Shown here piece by piece: positions 40,670-48,141 of a stretch of 64,000 bases of DNA (position 1 is the stretch's first letter; each line of letters opens with the position of its first letter). Where the stretch lies: positions 1 to 64,000 of the forward strand of contig CAJTLT010000007.1 in NCBI GenBank assembly GCA_910577375.1, written 5' to 3'. The notes below the pieces were generated by a model. It did not search any database, was not told the origin of the DNA, and saw only the letters and a list, made by a program, of their open reading frames with translations. This DNA comes from an uncultured Christensenella sp. Lineage in GTDB: Bacteria; Bacillota; Clostridia; Christensenellales; Borkfalkiaceae. The position numbers and the translations under genes are program-made.

Positions 40670-40741
40670 ATGCGATGGAAAGAGAACATAGTATTCAAAG
40701 CTATAAGGACGCGGAATAATTCCGAGTTGACGTCCGAATAA
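40670..40741 (+). CDS. Leader-type mini-ORF before the integrase (23 aa)
   Basis: ATG 40670 follows AAGGAGGAGC and the frame closes at TAA 40739-40741, 6 nt before the integrase TTG. A strong ribosome site on so short a frame suggests it sets translation of the integrase by coupling. No known peptide. Confidence 0.35.
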   Translation: MRWKENIVFKAIRTRNNSELTSE

Positions 40742-40747
40742 GGATAC

Positions 40748-41953
40748 TTGAAACAACAAACTAACTTATTACAAACGGACAATTCCGTAGAGCAATTGCT
40801 TGAAGCATTAAAACAACAAAATGAGCTATACAAGCAGGTGTTGGCGGGATTAGGTCCGATAGCAGAAAAGAGTAAAGTTGAAAATCGCCGGGGTAAGCTG
40901 AAATTTACAAAAAAGGAGATTTCACAGATGCCGACACAATTCAAAAATATCTTTGCGGCAAACGATTTAATAGTGCACTACCGTTTAAGAAAGGACGGTG
41001 TGTACGAAGCTAGATTCCACAGACAGGGTATTCACATAGAAGTTTCGTCCAAAGATTTAACTAAACTCAAACAGAAATTTATTGATAAACTTAATCACAA
41101 AGACGAAAAGCCCGATAAAAATGACAAGACCTTTGCGGAATACGCCGACGAGTGGTTGAACATCAAAAAGGTTACGACAAAGCAATCAACTTATAATGAA
41201 TACTTACGATTATTAAATCACGACATTCTTCCAACATTCGGAGAAATGAAGGCAATAGAGATAGACAGATGTATGTTGCAGAACTTCCTTTTAACCTACG
41301 TTCAAAAAGGTGTTCTGCGTACGGCGCATAAGCTATTCCTATTACTGCGTTGTATCTTCGATATGATTGCGGAGGACTACAATATCCCCACGCCGATGAA
41401 AAAGGTTGTCGTACCCAACTACCAAAGCAAGAGCGGCTGCGCATTTACCTACGAGGAAGAAAAGAAGCTTGTCAATCATTGTCTTGCACACCTTAATAGA
41501 GACACGGCTCACGCCTTTCTCGTGCTGTTATACGCAGGACTCAGGCGGAGCGAGCTTGCAAGTCTGAATGTAATTGACGGCGTTTGGCTCGAATGCGAAA
41601 CAAGCAAAGAGCGTATGGGTAAAAACGTTGTAAAACGCAAAATACCTATTACGCCGATGATGAAACAAGTATTGCCGTATATCGACTTTGAAAAGGCGAA
41701 GCGCGTCAACCTGAGTACGTTGCAGACTACAATGAAAAGGTTGTTCCCGAATCACCACTCCCACGAGTTAAGACATACGTTCATCAGCAGGAGCAAAGAA
41801 AGCGGCGTTTTAAGCGAAGTCGTCAGTATTTGGGCTGGACATTCGTTAAGCGGGACGATAACTACTACCGTTTACACGCATTACTCGGAAGAGTTTCAAT
41901 TGCGCGAAGCGGAAAAAGTTGACTACTTAAAATGGAATTTCGGGGAAGAATAA
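40748..41953 (+). CDS. int: Tyrosine recombinase (island integrase)
   Basis: Catalyses insertion into and excision from tRNA-Gln. Of 401 residues, about 1-110 form an N-terminal coiled and arm-binding region, 120-210 a SAM-like core-binding domain (TFAEYADEWLNIKK), and 225-390 the catalytic domain. Catalytic residues seen are arginine in YAGLRRSEL (near 263), HELRHTF (338-341), GH (364) and tyrosine in VYTHYSE (377). The start is TTG with AAGGA upstream; the gene reads toward the tRNA and stops 134 nt from attR. The ACTCCCAAAT arrays at both island ends are probable arm sites for this enzyme. Confidence 0.93.
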   Translation: MKQQTNLLQTDNSVEQLLEALKQQNELYKQVLAGLGPIAEKSKVENRRGKLKFTKKEISQMPTQFKNIFAANDLIVHYRLRKDGVYEARFHRQGIHIEVSSKDLTKLKQKFIDKLNHKDEKPDKNDKTFAEYADEWLNIKKVTTKQSTYNEYLRLLNHDILPTFGEMKAIEIDRCMLQNFLLTYVQKGVLRTAHKLFLLLRCIFDMIAEDYNIPTPMKKVVVPNYQSKSGCAFTYEEEKKLVNHCLAHLNRDTAHAFLVLLYAGLRRSELASLNVIDGVWLECETSKERMGKNVVKRKIPITPMMKQVLPYIDFEKAKRVNLSTLQTTMKRLFPNHHSHELRHTFISRSKESGVLSEVVSIWAGHSLSGTITTTVYTHYSEEFQLREAEKVDYLKWNFGEE

Positions 41954-41982
41954 GGGGTTAAGTCCCCAATTAGTCCCCGCAA

Positions 41983-42004
41983 ACTCCCAAATTTACTCCC
42001 AAAT
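41983..42004. promoter_or_regulatory. Right pair of ACTCCCAAAT motifs (candidate integrase arm sites)
   Basis: Exact copies at 41983-41992 and 41995-42004 with a 12-bp step. AGTCCCCAAT-like variants precede them. Confidence 0.55.
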
Positions 42005-42037
42005 CGGGGTATTCAGCCGTTTTTGTTAAAAAATAAA

Positions 42038-42084
42038 ACACTATATATTGTGTTCTTGGTTTCAGAACCTACAATATATAGTGT
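42038..42084 (-). terminator. 14-bp inverted repeat beside attR, likely new terminator for tRNA-Gln
   Basis: ACACTATATATTGT (42038-42051) is exactly inverted at 42071-42084. On the minus strand, which reads out of the tRNA, the hairpin is followed by TTTATTTTTT. It also shares the ACTATATA core with the attL palindrome, so it may serve both termination and recombination. Confidence 0.6.
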
Positions 42085-42087
42085 CTG

Positions 42088-42132
42088 TGGCTGGGGCGAA
42101 GTGATTCGAACACCCGAATGACGGAGTCAGAG
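42088..42132. repeat. attR: 45-bp direct repeat, part of the intact tRNA-Gln
   Basis: Identical to 25795-25839. It covers the anticodon loop to CCA end of the tRNA. Confidence 0.95.
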
Positions 42133-42162
42133 TCCGTTGCCTTACCGCTTGGCGACGCCCCA
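42088..42162 (-). tRNA. tRNA-Gln (anticodon CTG), island target
   Basis: A full cloverleaf with the acceptor TGGGGCG/CGCCCCA, discriminator G and encoded CCA. The anticodon loop CTCTGAC gives anticodon CTG, which reads CAG. The island has replaced the original 3' part with an identical copy, so the gene should work. Confidence 0.93.
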
Positions 42163-42182
42163 ATATTTAATTAACAAAAAGT

Positions 42183-42211
42183 ATTATAGCATGGGTTACA
42201 GTAAAAAACAA
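42183..42211 (-). promoter_or_regulatory. tRNA-Gln promoter
   Basis: On the minus strand TTGTTT (42206-42211), a 17-base spacer and TATAAT (42183-42188), 20 nt upstream of the tRNA. Confidence 0.6.
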
Positions 42212-42417
42212 CCAATTTTAAGCTGTTTTGTAAAAATTGAAAAAGTTTCTGTATGCCAAAAGATAGTCGAAAAGTTGCATGTCAAATAAAAATGTATATA
42301 CATTAAAATTTCTTCTTAGTTACGGTCGCATTTTATAAATTTTATTTTGCTGTATAACAGAGTGTAATAATATATTTTATATAACTAATAGAATGCTGTC
42401 GGCACAAAGAGACGGTT

Positions 42418-42817
42418 AAAGTATTAGACGATAATTTGGCTAGAAGTTATAACAAGTAAAGAATAGATCGAATAAAATGAAGTACGCCGCAAAATATCTT
42501 TTACAGCTTTTGCAAAAAGGTATTTAAAGTACATAGATTTTGAAGCGGTAAAGAACAATATCTTCCAAACTATTACTTTTGCAATGGGACGCATATTCCA
42601 GAAAGACATAGTAAAACCGCACCACTCGCACAAATTACAATATACTTTCATAACTCGATGTAAGGAATGCGGCATAAATCCCGAACTCATTATGTTATGG
42701 GACGGACACAAAGAAGATAATTACGTTAAATCTTCCAAAGTTGACAGGGTATATATCGATTATTCCGAAAAATATCAGTTTAAACAGGTACAGTTAGATG
42801 ACTATGAATTTATATAA
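42418..42817 (+). pseudogene. Decayed tyrosine integrase fragment
   Basis: The C-terminal part aligns by eye with the intact integrase: NEVRRKISFTAFAKRYLKYIDFEAVK against KRKIPITPMMKQVLPYIDFEKAK, then HSHKLQYTFITRCKECGINPELI against HSHELRHTFISRSKESGVLSEVV, and the tyrosine in VYIDYSE. In the HxxR box the arginine is changed to glutamine, and stops and a frameshift interrupt 42418-42475. It is a non-functional relic of a second related element on the other side of the tRNA. Confidence 0.75.
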
Positions 42818-42887
42818 CTAAGTAAGAAATTGTTTAGTAATATTGTTTTAGTAAGCAAAAAAATGGTTATCTACAAATAAATTGCTC

Positions 42888-42916
42888 TTGACAATTACTG
42901 GTAATATTTTTATAAT
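42888..42916 (+). promoter_or_regulatory. Perfect consensus promoter of the three-gene unknown operon
   Basis: TTGACA at 42888-42893, 17 bases, TATAAT at 42911-42916. The spacer holds an ATTAC-TG-GTAAT palindrome (42894-42905), a possible operator. Confidence 0.8.
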
Positions 42917-42934
42917 GATGGTGAGGAGTTTATA

Positions 42935-43573
42935 ATGTTTACGTTAGTTTCGTTTCAAATGACAGCATTTACAGATTTAAGTATGGATTCAGCAAAAGTT
43001 TTTGCAAAATCTTTTGGTGCTGAATTTAATATACAAGCTTTACCTGCTACACCATTTGTAGAGGCTCCATTATTCCGTGTTGCGGATAAAGATAGATTGC
43101 AAACATTTGACATATCGCAAAAAAGAGTTGATTGTTTTTATTCTGAGTATTCAGATGTGAATATCAAGGATTTTGTTGCTAAAATAAAGCAAATACCAAA
43201 CTTGGGTAAAATTTCGCGTTTAGCTATAAACTATATAGGGTTTGTAGCTGATGAAGATGAGAAGGTTATTTCAAATTTGAATCGGAAGTTTGGATTTCAG
43301 AAATTATTTGGCGATGCTTGCGAATTTATGTTTAGAACAAACAATCGGAAGCAAATTCTTGAATATACATTTAATGAAATAATTGAGTGTCAAAACAGTA
43401 TAATGCAAAATTCCTCGACGCTGGACGAGGTTAAAAGTATCTCTTTTCATTTTGATATCAATAATGTGCCTGTAGATGATATAGGGTTTGAAAAAATTGC
43501 ATCACTATTCAATTCAATGAATAAAGAATTGAAAGAAAAAATTGATACTTGCTTTGGAATTGTAAATGAGTAA
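42935..43573 (+). CDS. Unknown protein A of a three-gene operon (212 aa)
   Basis: ATG 42935 follows GTGAGGAG. The protein has alternating strands and helices. RLAINYIGFV near residue 95 and SISFHFDIN near 165 recall loosely the repeated strands of TIGR04255-type proteins, but I do not claim membership. No membrane segment or catalytic motif is seen. Together with the next two genes it forms a tightly overlapping operon (8-nt overlap with B) behind a perfect promoter. The stretch is AT-rich and borders the decayed integrase, so it was probably acquired. Function unknown. Confidence 0.65.
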   Translation: MFTLVSFQMTAFTDLSMDSAKVFAKSFGAEFNIQALPATPFVEAPLFRVADKDRLQTFDISQKRVDCFYSEYSDVNIKDFVAKIKQIPNLGKISRLAINYIGFVADEDEKVISNLNRKFGFQKLFGDACEFMFRTNNRKQILEYTFNEIIECQNSIMQNSSTLDEVKSISFHFDINNVPVDDIGFEKIASLFNSMNKELKEKIDTCFGIVNE

Positions 43574-44183
43574 TTATACATATGACACAGTTAACTCCAA
43601 AACTGTTGATAACAATTATATAAAACAAATAAAATTAGCTATAATTGGCGTAGCATCATTTGTTGTTCCGTTTGTATTTGGGATGGGTTCAAATTCATCA
43701 GATACTTTCCACGAGAATGCTGGTGTATATGAATATCGCTCCATATCTGTTTCAGCGGATACGGGAACAAATTTTAATGCTTTCCAATCTGAAGAAAATA
43801 GATTATATAACGCCGCTTCTACATATACTAATACAGGAGCGGAGAAATCTTTGGGGACATTTAATGACTATGATGAACGTGTCAATAGTTTAATTTTACA
43901 ATTGAAAGAAGATGAAGAAAACGAAACATTCTTTGCATCTGATTATATCACTAACTTGTTCTCTCAGGATAGAGCAATAGGTATTTTAGTTTTAAATAAA
44001 GCATTTTCAATGGAATCATATAAATACGCAACTTTAGTTATTGATGCTATCCGTCTTTCTGATGTGGATTTTTTACAAAAATGGTTTAAAGCTTTACTCA
44101 ATATAGGTATGAAAGAACAAGAACATAGAGAATATATGGGAGAAATTTACGAACTTTACGAAGAAGAATTAGAAGCATTATGA
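43566..44183 (+). CDS. Unknown membrane protein B of a three-gene operon (205 aa)
   Basis: A short basic N-terminus and one membrane helix (residues 24-42, LAIIGVASFVVPFVFGMG) lead to a polar, serine/asparagine-rich region (43-110) and an acidic helical C-terminal domain (110-205) ending EIYELYEEELEAL. It is the only membrane component of the operon. It overlaps gene A by 8 nt and gene C by 4 nt, so the three products are made in fixed proportion. No homologous family is recognised. Confidence 0.65.
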   Translation: MSNYTYDTVNSKTVDNNYIKQIKLAIIGVASFVVPFVFGMGSNSSDTFHENAGVYEYRSISVSADTGTNFNAFQSEENRLYNAASTYTNTGAEKSLGTFNDYDERVNSLILQLKEDEENETFFASDYITNLFSQDRAIGILVLNKAFSMESYKYATLVIDAIRLSDVDFLQKWFKALLNIGMKEQEHREYMGEIYELYEEELEAL

Positions 44184-44728
44184 TTTGTTATGTGCGATTA
44201 ATTAAGAAAGCACGATGGGACAAGAAGGCTGATTCTTTTGAAGAGATAAGTGGTGAAACGGTTATCTTTGATTGGAATTGTATTAATGATGAGTGGTCTG
44301 TTTATGAATGCCCTAACGATGCTCTTAGTTTAAAGAAAAGTAAACAATTAAATAATATTACTTTAAAGTTGATTTGTGATAATATAAGCAAAACAAAAAG
44401 TGGCGTAGAGCTTTTAGTTCTTGATGATGAATTTTTAGATTTAGTACAATCAAAGGCTATTAGTGATGACACGGATATTCTCTATTGTCGGCATTGTAAT
44501 ATCAAAGGGATAAATTTAGGTAAAATAAATAAAGCTGTTAAGTATACATTTGAAAATATTGAGAGTAAGGTAATAAAATACACAGTAAAAGAGATAAAGA
44601 ACTTGTTTGAAAATTATCCAGCCGATTATTTCACTGAATTTGTTAGAAGAACGAAAAAAGATAATTTGTCTACAATTGAAAAAGCATTTAACTTAAAAGA
44701 AGGCTTTTTTAAAGCGTATCAAAAATAA
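44180..44728 (+). CDS. Unknown protein C of a three-gene operon (182 aa)
   Basis: A soluble alpha/beta protein. The first half has VIFDWNCINDEWSVYECPND and a charged helix, and the middle has ILYCRHCNIKG, a possible two-cysteine site. The C-terminal half is helical (IEKAFNLKEGFFKAYQK). It begins inside the end of gene B (ATGA) and is followed by a terminator at 44732-44765. No motif settles a function. Confidence 0.65.
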   Translation: MICYVRLIKKARWDKKADSFEEISGETVIFDWNCINDEWSVYECPNDALSLKKSKQLNNITLKLICDNISKTKSGVELLVLDDEFLDLVQSKAISDDTDILYCRHCNIKGINLGKINKAVKYTFENIESKVIKYTVKEIKNLFENYPADYFTEFVRRTKKDNLSTIEKAFNLKEGFFKAYQK

Positions 44729-44731
44729 ATT

Positions 44732-44765
44732 AAAACATTTGGAGAGATTCCAGATGTTTTTTTAT
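44732..44765 (+). terminator. Terminator of the three-gene operon
   Basis: ACATTTGGA and TCCAGATGT form the stem, followed by a long T-run, just after gene C. Confidence 0.75.
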
Positions 44766-44844
44766 TTTAATTATTATTTATTAATTGCCACGCCGAAATG
44801 TAGCCGAAAATTGTTTTTGATTTGCTTTTAATAAAATAAAAAAT

Positions 44845-44886
44845 ACAGCATATCTTGTGTGAGTTAAACTACTTGTGATATGCTGT
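44845..44886. other. Inverted repeat at the right edge of the AT-rich region
   Basis: ACAGCATATC (44845-44854) is exactly inverted at 44877-44886 with a 22-nt centre. It lies where composition returns to the backbone. Confidence 0.4.
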
Positions 44887-44954
44887 TATCATAAAAATAT
44901 AAAAATTACAAGCGATTTTAACACGTTTTACGATATTTTTAAAAATCGCGGAAG

Positions 44955-45725
44955 TTATGCGCGGGAGTGCGGAACGTCTTTTTTGTTTTTTATATCGGAC
45001 GCGTTTTCGGTTTTTACAATTTTATATTCTACAGAAGCGACGGCTGCCGTATAAACGTTTGCTGCGCCTGCTGAGAGAAGAACTTTGGTTATTTCTTCCG
45101 CGGTAACTCCTGTAGTCATAACGTCGTCGGCTAAAAGCACGTTTTTTCCTTTTATTTCTTCTGGCTTTTCAACCGAAAAACACCCTGAAATATTCTTTTG
45201 GCGTTCCTGTTTGCCGAGTAATTTCTGTTGGTCGGTTTCTTTTGTCTTTTTGAGCGCGTTTTTTATAACCGGAATATTTATGCGTTTGGAAAGGCTGTAA
45301 GCAAGCAGTTCGCCTTGGTTATAGCCGCGCGCCCTTTGCGCTTTTTTGGTCATAGGCACGTAAACTATGCAATCCGCCGCGGGGAGATTTTTGATTTTTT
45401 GCGAAAGCAAGTCCGCAAAATATTCCTTTAAATATCCGTTGTTGTTTTTGAATTTTTTAACAAGAATAATTCCGCCGTTTTCATAAACGAAAGCGGAAAC
45501 CGCCTTTTTGAAAAGGGGCGGTTTTTCTTTGCATTCAAGGCATATCTCGGGGCGTACGGTCTTTCTTCCGCAAACGGGGCAGCAGGTTTCGCCGATAAAT
45601 TCAACGGTTTTTGCGCAGTCTGGGCAAAGGTTGGTTTTGAACGTTTCGACGCCGCATATGTCGCAGGTAAAGCTGTTTGGGAAGAATATTTGCGCTAAAA
45701 AATTTTTAAATTTCCGTGTATCCAA
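44955..45725 (-). CDS. comF: ComF-family amidophosphoribosyltransferase-like protein
   Basis: ComF proteins are needed for DNA uptake in competence and have a phosphoribosyltransferase-type fold. The N-terminus carries two zinc-binding pairs (CDICG and CPDC, then CPVCG and CLEC), and the C-terminal half has the PRPP motif VLLADDVMTTGVTAEE and GYNQGELLAYSLSK. All are intact. The start is uncertain: TTG 45725, 16 nt after ktrA, fits, while the longer reading from 45815 would overlap ktrA by 74 nt. Without comE genes here, its link with competence cannot be judged. It is the last gene of the ktr operon. Confidence 0.88.
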   Translation of the reverse strand: MDTRKFKNFLAQIFFPNSFTCDICGVETFKTNLCPDCAKTVEFIGETCCPVCGRKTVRPEICLECKEKPPLFKKAVSAFVYENGGIILVKKFKNNNGYLKEYFADLLSQKIKNLPAADCIVYVPMTKKAQRARGYNQGELLAYSLSKRINIPVIKNALKKTKETDQQKLLGKQERQKNISGCFSVEKPEEIKGKNVLLADDVMTTGVTAEEITKVLLSAGAANVYTAAVASVEYKIVKTENASDIKNKKDVPHSRA

Positions 45726-45741
45726 AGCTTTATGAAAACAA

Positions 45742-46395
45742 TTATTTCTTTTTGTTTGTGAACGTGATAATTTTTTCGGTGTTTCCGAAAACGACCATTT
45801 TGTCGCCGTCTTCAAAAACGGTTGAAGGGGTGGGAGTAGGCATAATTTTGTTGCCTTTTTTGATGGTAAGAATATTTATTTCGTAAACGGCGCGGGGGTT
45901 TGCTTCCATAATGGTTTTGCCTATCCATTTGTTGGGCACGGCAAGCTCGAAAATGGAATACTCGGAATCGAGTTCGATATAGTCGTAAACCTTTTGCGAA
46001 TTGAGTTTTACCGCAAGCTTTTCGGCAACGTCGCGGTTGGGATAAATTACTTCGTCCGCTCCTACGCGTATAAGGAACTTGCGCTGTATGTCCGTATTGG
46101 CTTTGGAAACAACGTATTTTGCGCCCAAATCCTTTAATATTGAGGTTATTTCCAAAGAACTCTGGAAGTCATCGGCAATGGTTACGACGCACACGTCGAA
46201 AGAGGGGATATCCAAAGTTTTGAGGTTGTCCGCGTTCATACAGTTTGCGATGACCGCGCCGGCATATTTTGAAGCGATGGGATTGATTATGTCTTCGTCT
46301 TTATCGACAATCATTACCTCGTCGCCCATATTAACGAGTTTTTCGCCAAGAATCTGGCCGAATTGACCCATACCTATAAGTAAAATCGATTTCAT
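45742..46395 (-). CDS. ktrA: Potassium uptake regulatory subunit (KtrA/TrkA)
   Basis: The cytoplasmic gating ring of a KtrAB channel. The N-terminal RCK domain starts LLIGMGQFGQILGEKL with the nucleotide-binding GxGxxG, the acidic end of beta-2 in IVDKDED, and the segment ANCMNADNLK. The second half (residues 135-217) is the RCK_C domain (SIFELAVPNKWIGKTI ... FEDGDKMVVFG). The length (217 aa) is normal. It lies 40 nt after ktrB on the same transcript and is followed by comF. Confidence 0.95.
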   Translation of the reverse strand: MKSILLIGMGQFGQILGEKLVNMGDEVMIVDKDEDIINPIASKYAGAVIANCMNADNLKTLDIPSFDVCVVTIADDFQSSLEITSILKDLGAKYVVSKANTDIQRKFLIRVGADEVIYPNRDVAEKLAVKLNSQKVYDYIELDSEYSIFELAVPNKWIGKTIMEANPRAVYEINILTIKKGNKIMPTPTPSTVFEDGDKMVVFGNTEKIITFTNKKK

Positions 46396-46435
46396 ATTTT
46401 ATGCTCCTTACCTAAGTGCGGATTTTCTAAGTTTT

Positions 46436-47782
46436 TTAACCTATCATTAAGGTGTCTACGGGTTTGCGTACTTCCGCCGTGGTGCGTTTTGCGCCCAAAG
46501 CAAGCGCAAGCGTTAAAATGCCGACCCTGCCCGCGTACATTAAAATTATCAGAATTATTCTTGACGCCGCGCTTAGGCTCGACGTTAAATCCAGACTGAG
46601 CCCCGTGGTGCTTACTGCCGAAACGCATTCGAAAATGGCGCTTTTTGCCGAAAGTTCGGGTTCTATTGCGCACATCGTGAGCGCGGAAAGCATTATAAGC
46701 ATAAGGCAAGCCGCGAAAATGGCGAGAGCTTGTGAAAGCAAAGAATATTCTATGCGTTTTTTGCCGATATTTATATCTCTTCTGCCGCGGAAAACGCCTA
46801 TCATTCCCATTATTATTACGGCGAGGGTGCCTACTTTCAGACCGCCCGCCGTAGAGCCGGAGCTTCCGCCCACGAACATAAGCATTATGGTGAGAAGCTG
46901 ACCGCTTTCGGAAAGAGCGGAGGGGTTGGTTGCGAAAAATCCCGCGGTTCTCGGCGTTACCGCATTGAAAAACGAGGCGAGAAGTTTTTCCCCGAAGTTG
47001 AAATCTTTATAAAGCTCGTTGTTCCATTCGAAAAGCAGGAATAAAGAGGTTGAAACAAGCAAAAGCGCAGCCGTTACAATCAAAACGACTTTTGTGTTGA
47101 GCTGGAATTTTTTCGGGTTGCATTTGCTTTCCGTTACGTCTCCCCAAACACAGAAACCCAAACCGCCTATAATTATAAGGACGGAAAGGGTAAGCATAAC
47201 AAGAGGGTCGCGCACATAGGCGGAAAGGGAAGCCCCGCCGACTGCGCCCATTAAATCGAAACCCGCGTTGCAGAAAGCGGAAACGGAGTGCCATACGGCA
47301 AAGTAAATTCCGTTGCCCGCGCCGTATTCGGGAATAAAGCGGATACATAAAATGCATGCGCCCAAAAACTCGAAAACCGCGGTTCCGATAAAAATGCGTT
47401 TTATCATCGTGCCGAGCCCGCTGTATTTTTCGCCGCCGCCCGCAATCATAAACGCCTTTCTTTCGTAAACGCCCATTCGCCCGCGCAAAAGACGGAATAC
47501 GGTGGAAACGAACGTCATAAAGCCGAGCCCGCCCGTCTGAATCAACAGAAGTATTATTATCTGGCCGAACAGCGACCAGTGCGCGCCCGTGTCGTAAGGG
47601 GAAAGCCCCGTTACGCAGGTTGCGGAAGTCGCGGTAAAAAGCGCGTTCAGATAGGAGGTGGACCCGCCCTCTTTCGTTGCGAAAGGGAGTATGAGCATCA
47701 CGCTTCCCAAAAGAATTACCGCCAGATAGCCGAGGGCAAGAAACTGCCACACGGAAATTTTCAATTTGAATTTTTTCTTCAT
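46436..47782 (-). CDS. ktrB: Potassium transporter membrane subunit (KtrB/TrkH)
   Basis: The membrane pore for K+ uptake, with four repeated M1-P-M2 units. Selectivity-loop glycines are visible in TSATCVTGLSPYD, HSVSAFCNAGFDLMG, NAVTPRTAGFFATN and CVSAVSTTGLSLD. I place the start at ATG 47782; the in-frame ATGs further upstream lie in the promoter. The promoter TTGACT-17-TAAAAT (47806-47834) gives a leader of only about 16 nt with a weak AGGCG. With ktrA it makes a KtrAB system. Confidence 0.94.
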   Translation of the reverse strand: MKKKFKLKISVWQFLALGYLAVILLGSVMLILPFATKEGGSTSYLNALFTATSATCVTGLSPYDTGAHWSLFGQIIILLLIQTGGLGFMTFVSTVFRLLRGRMGVYERKAFMIAGGGEKYSGLGTMIKRIFIGTAVFEFLGACILCIRFIPEYGAGNGIYFAVWHSVSAFCNAGFDLMGAVGGASLSAYVRDPLVMLTLSVLIIIGGLGFCVWGDVTESKCNPKKFQLNTKVVLIVTAALLLVSTSLFLLFEWNNELYKDFNFGEKLLASFFNAVTPRTAGFFATNPSALSESGQLLTIMLMFVGGSSGSTAGGLKVGTLAVIIMGMIGVFRGRRDINIGKKRIEYSLLSQALAIFAACLMLIMLSALTMCAIEPELSAKSAIFECVSAVSTTGLSLDLTSSLSAASRIILIILMYAGRVGILTLALALGAKRTTAEVRKPVDTLMIG

Positions 47783-47805
47783 TATTCGCCTGAGAAATCC
47801 GCTTA

Positions 47806-47834
47806 ATTTTAGCATATGCAAAATTTAAAGTCAA
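47806..47834 (-). promoter_or_regulatory. ktrB-ktrA-comF promoter
   Basis: On the minus strand TTGACT (47829-47834), a 17-base spacer and TAAAAT (47806-47811). It excludes the longer ktrB starts at 47815 and 47821. Confidence 0.65.
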
Positions 47835-48141
47835 TAAATTGCGCGGGCTATAAAATTGCGCGGGAATTTGCGGAAAATTTATCCTTGCGGGTTCGGCGCA
47901 TATGTGCCGTAAGGCAACTTTTATAAATGCGCCGTAACACATTTTTTTTCGGGGGCATATGTTTTATTACGGCTTTTTCCGCGGAAAAGAAGGGGAGAGA
48001 ATTTTTTGCGTTTGAACGCACTTGTTTTTGCGCACATCTGATTTTTTATTCACCCTTTTCAAAAAGCATATGTCTTTTGGTTGCTGTTTTTGCGTATACA
48101 TATGTTTTGCCCCGCGTATATGTGCCGTTTAAAGGAGGATT
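47835..48141. promoter_or_regulatory. ktrB-glmM intergenic region with repeated CATATGT motifs
   Basis: Non-coding. CATATGT occurs at 47899-47905, 47956-47962, 48067-48073 and 48099-48105, and GTATATGTGCCG at 48116-48127, all in the direction of glmM. GGCGCATATGTGCC (47896-47909) is a near palindrome. No glmS-type ribozyme core was found and no clear vegetative promoter stands out. Confidence 0.5.

Larger units (their letters stand above)
25795..42132. mobile_element. 16.3 kb integrated genomic island in tRNA-Gln carrying a type I R-M system
   Basis: Bounded by perfect 45-bp repeats of the tRNA-Gln 3' end, with a tyrosine integrase beside the intact tRNA and an AT-richer composition than the flanks. 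Cargo includes hsdM-hsdS-hsdR with accessory genes, HEPN-like, GIY-YIG, XRE and Fic genes, a structured RNA unit and small recombination-module genes. I see no relaxase, coupling protein, replication initiator or phage structural gene. It is therefore an integrative defence-type island that would need help to move between cells. Confidence 0.92.

Noticed and set aside
25795..42132. Conjugative element (ICE) or prophage
   Set aside because: No relaxase, coupling ATPase, type IV secretion, capsid, terminase or lysis genes could be recognised.
42935..44728. Known toxin-antitoxin or Abi system for the three-gene operon
   Set aside because: Sizes, motifs and order match none that I can name, so I leave it as unknown.
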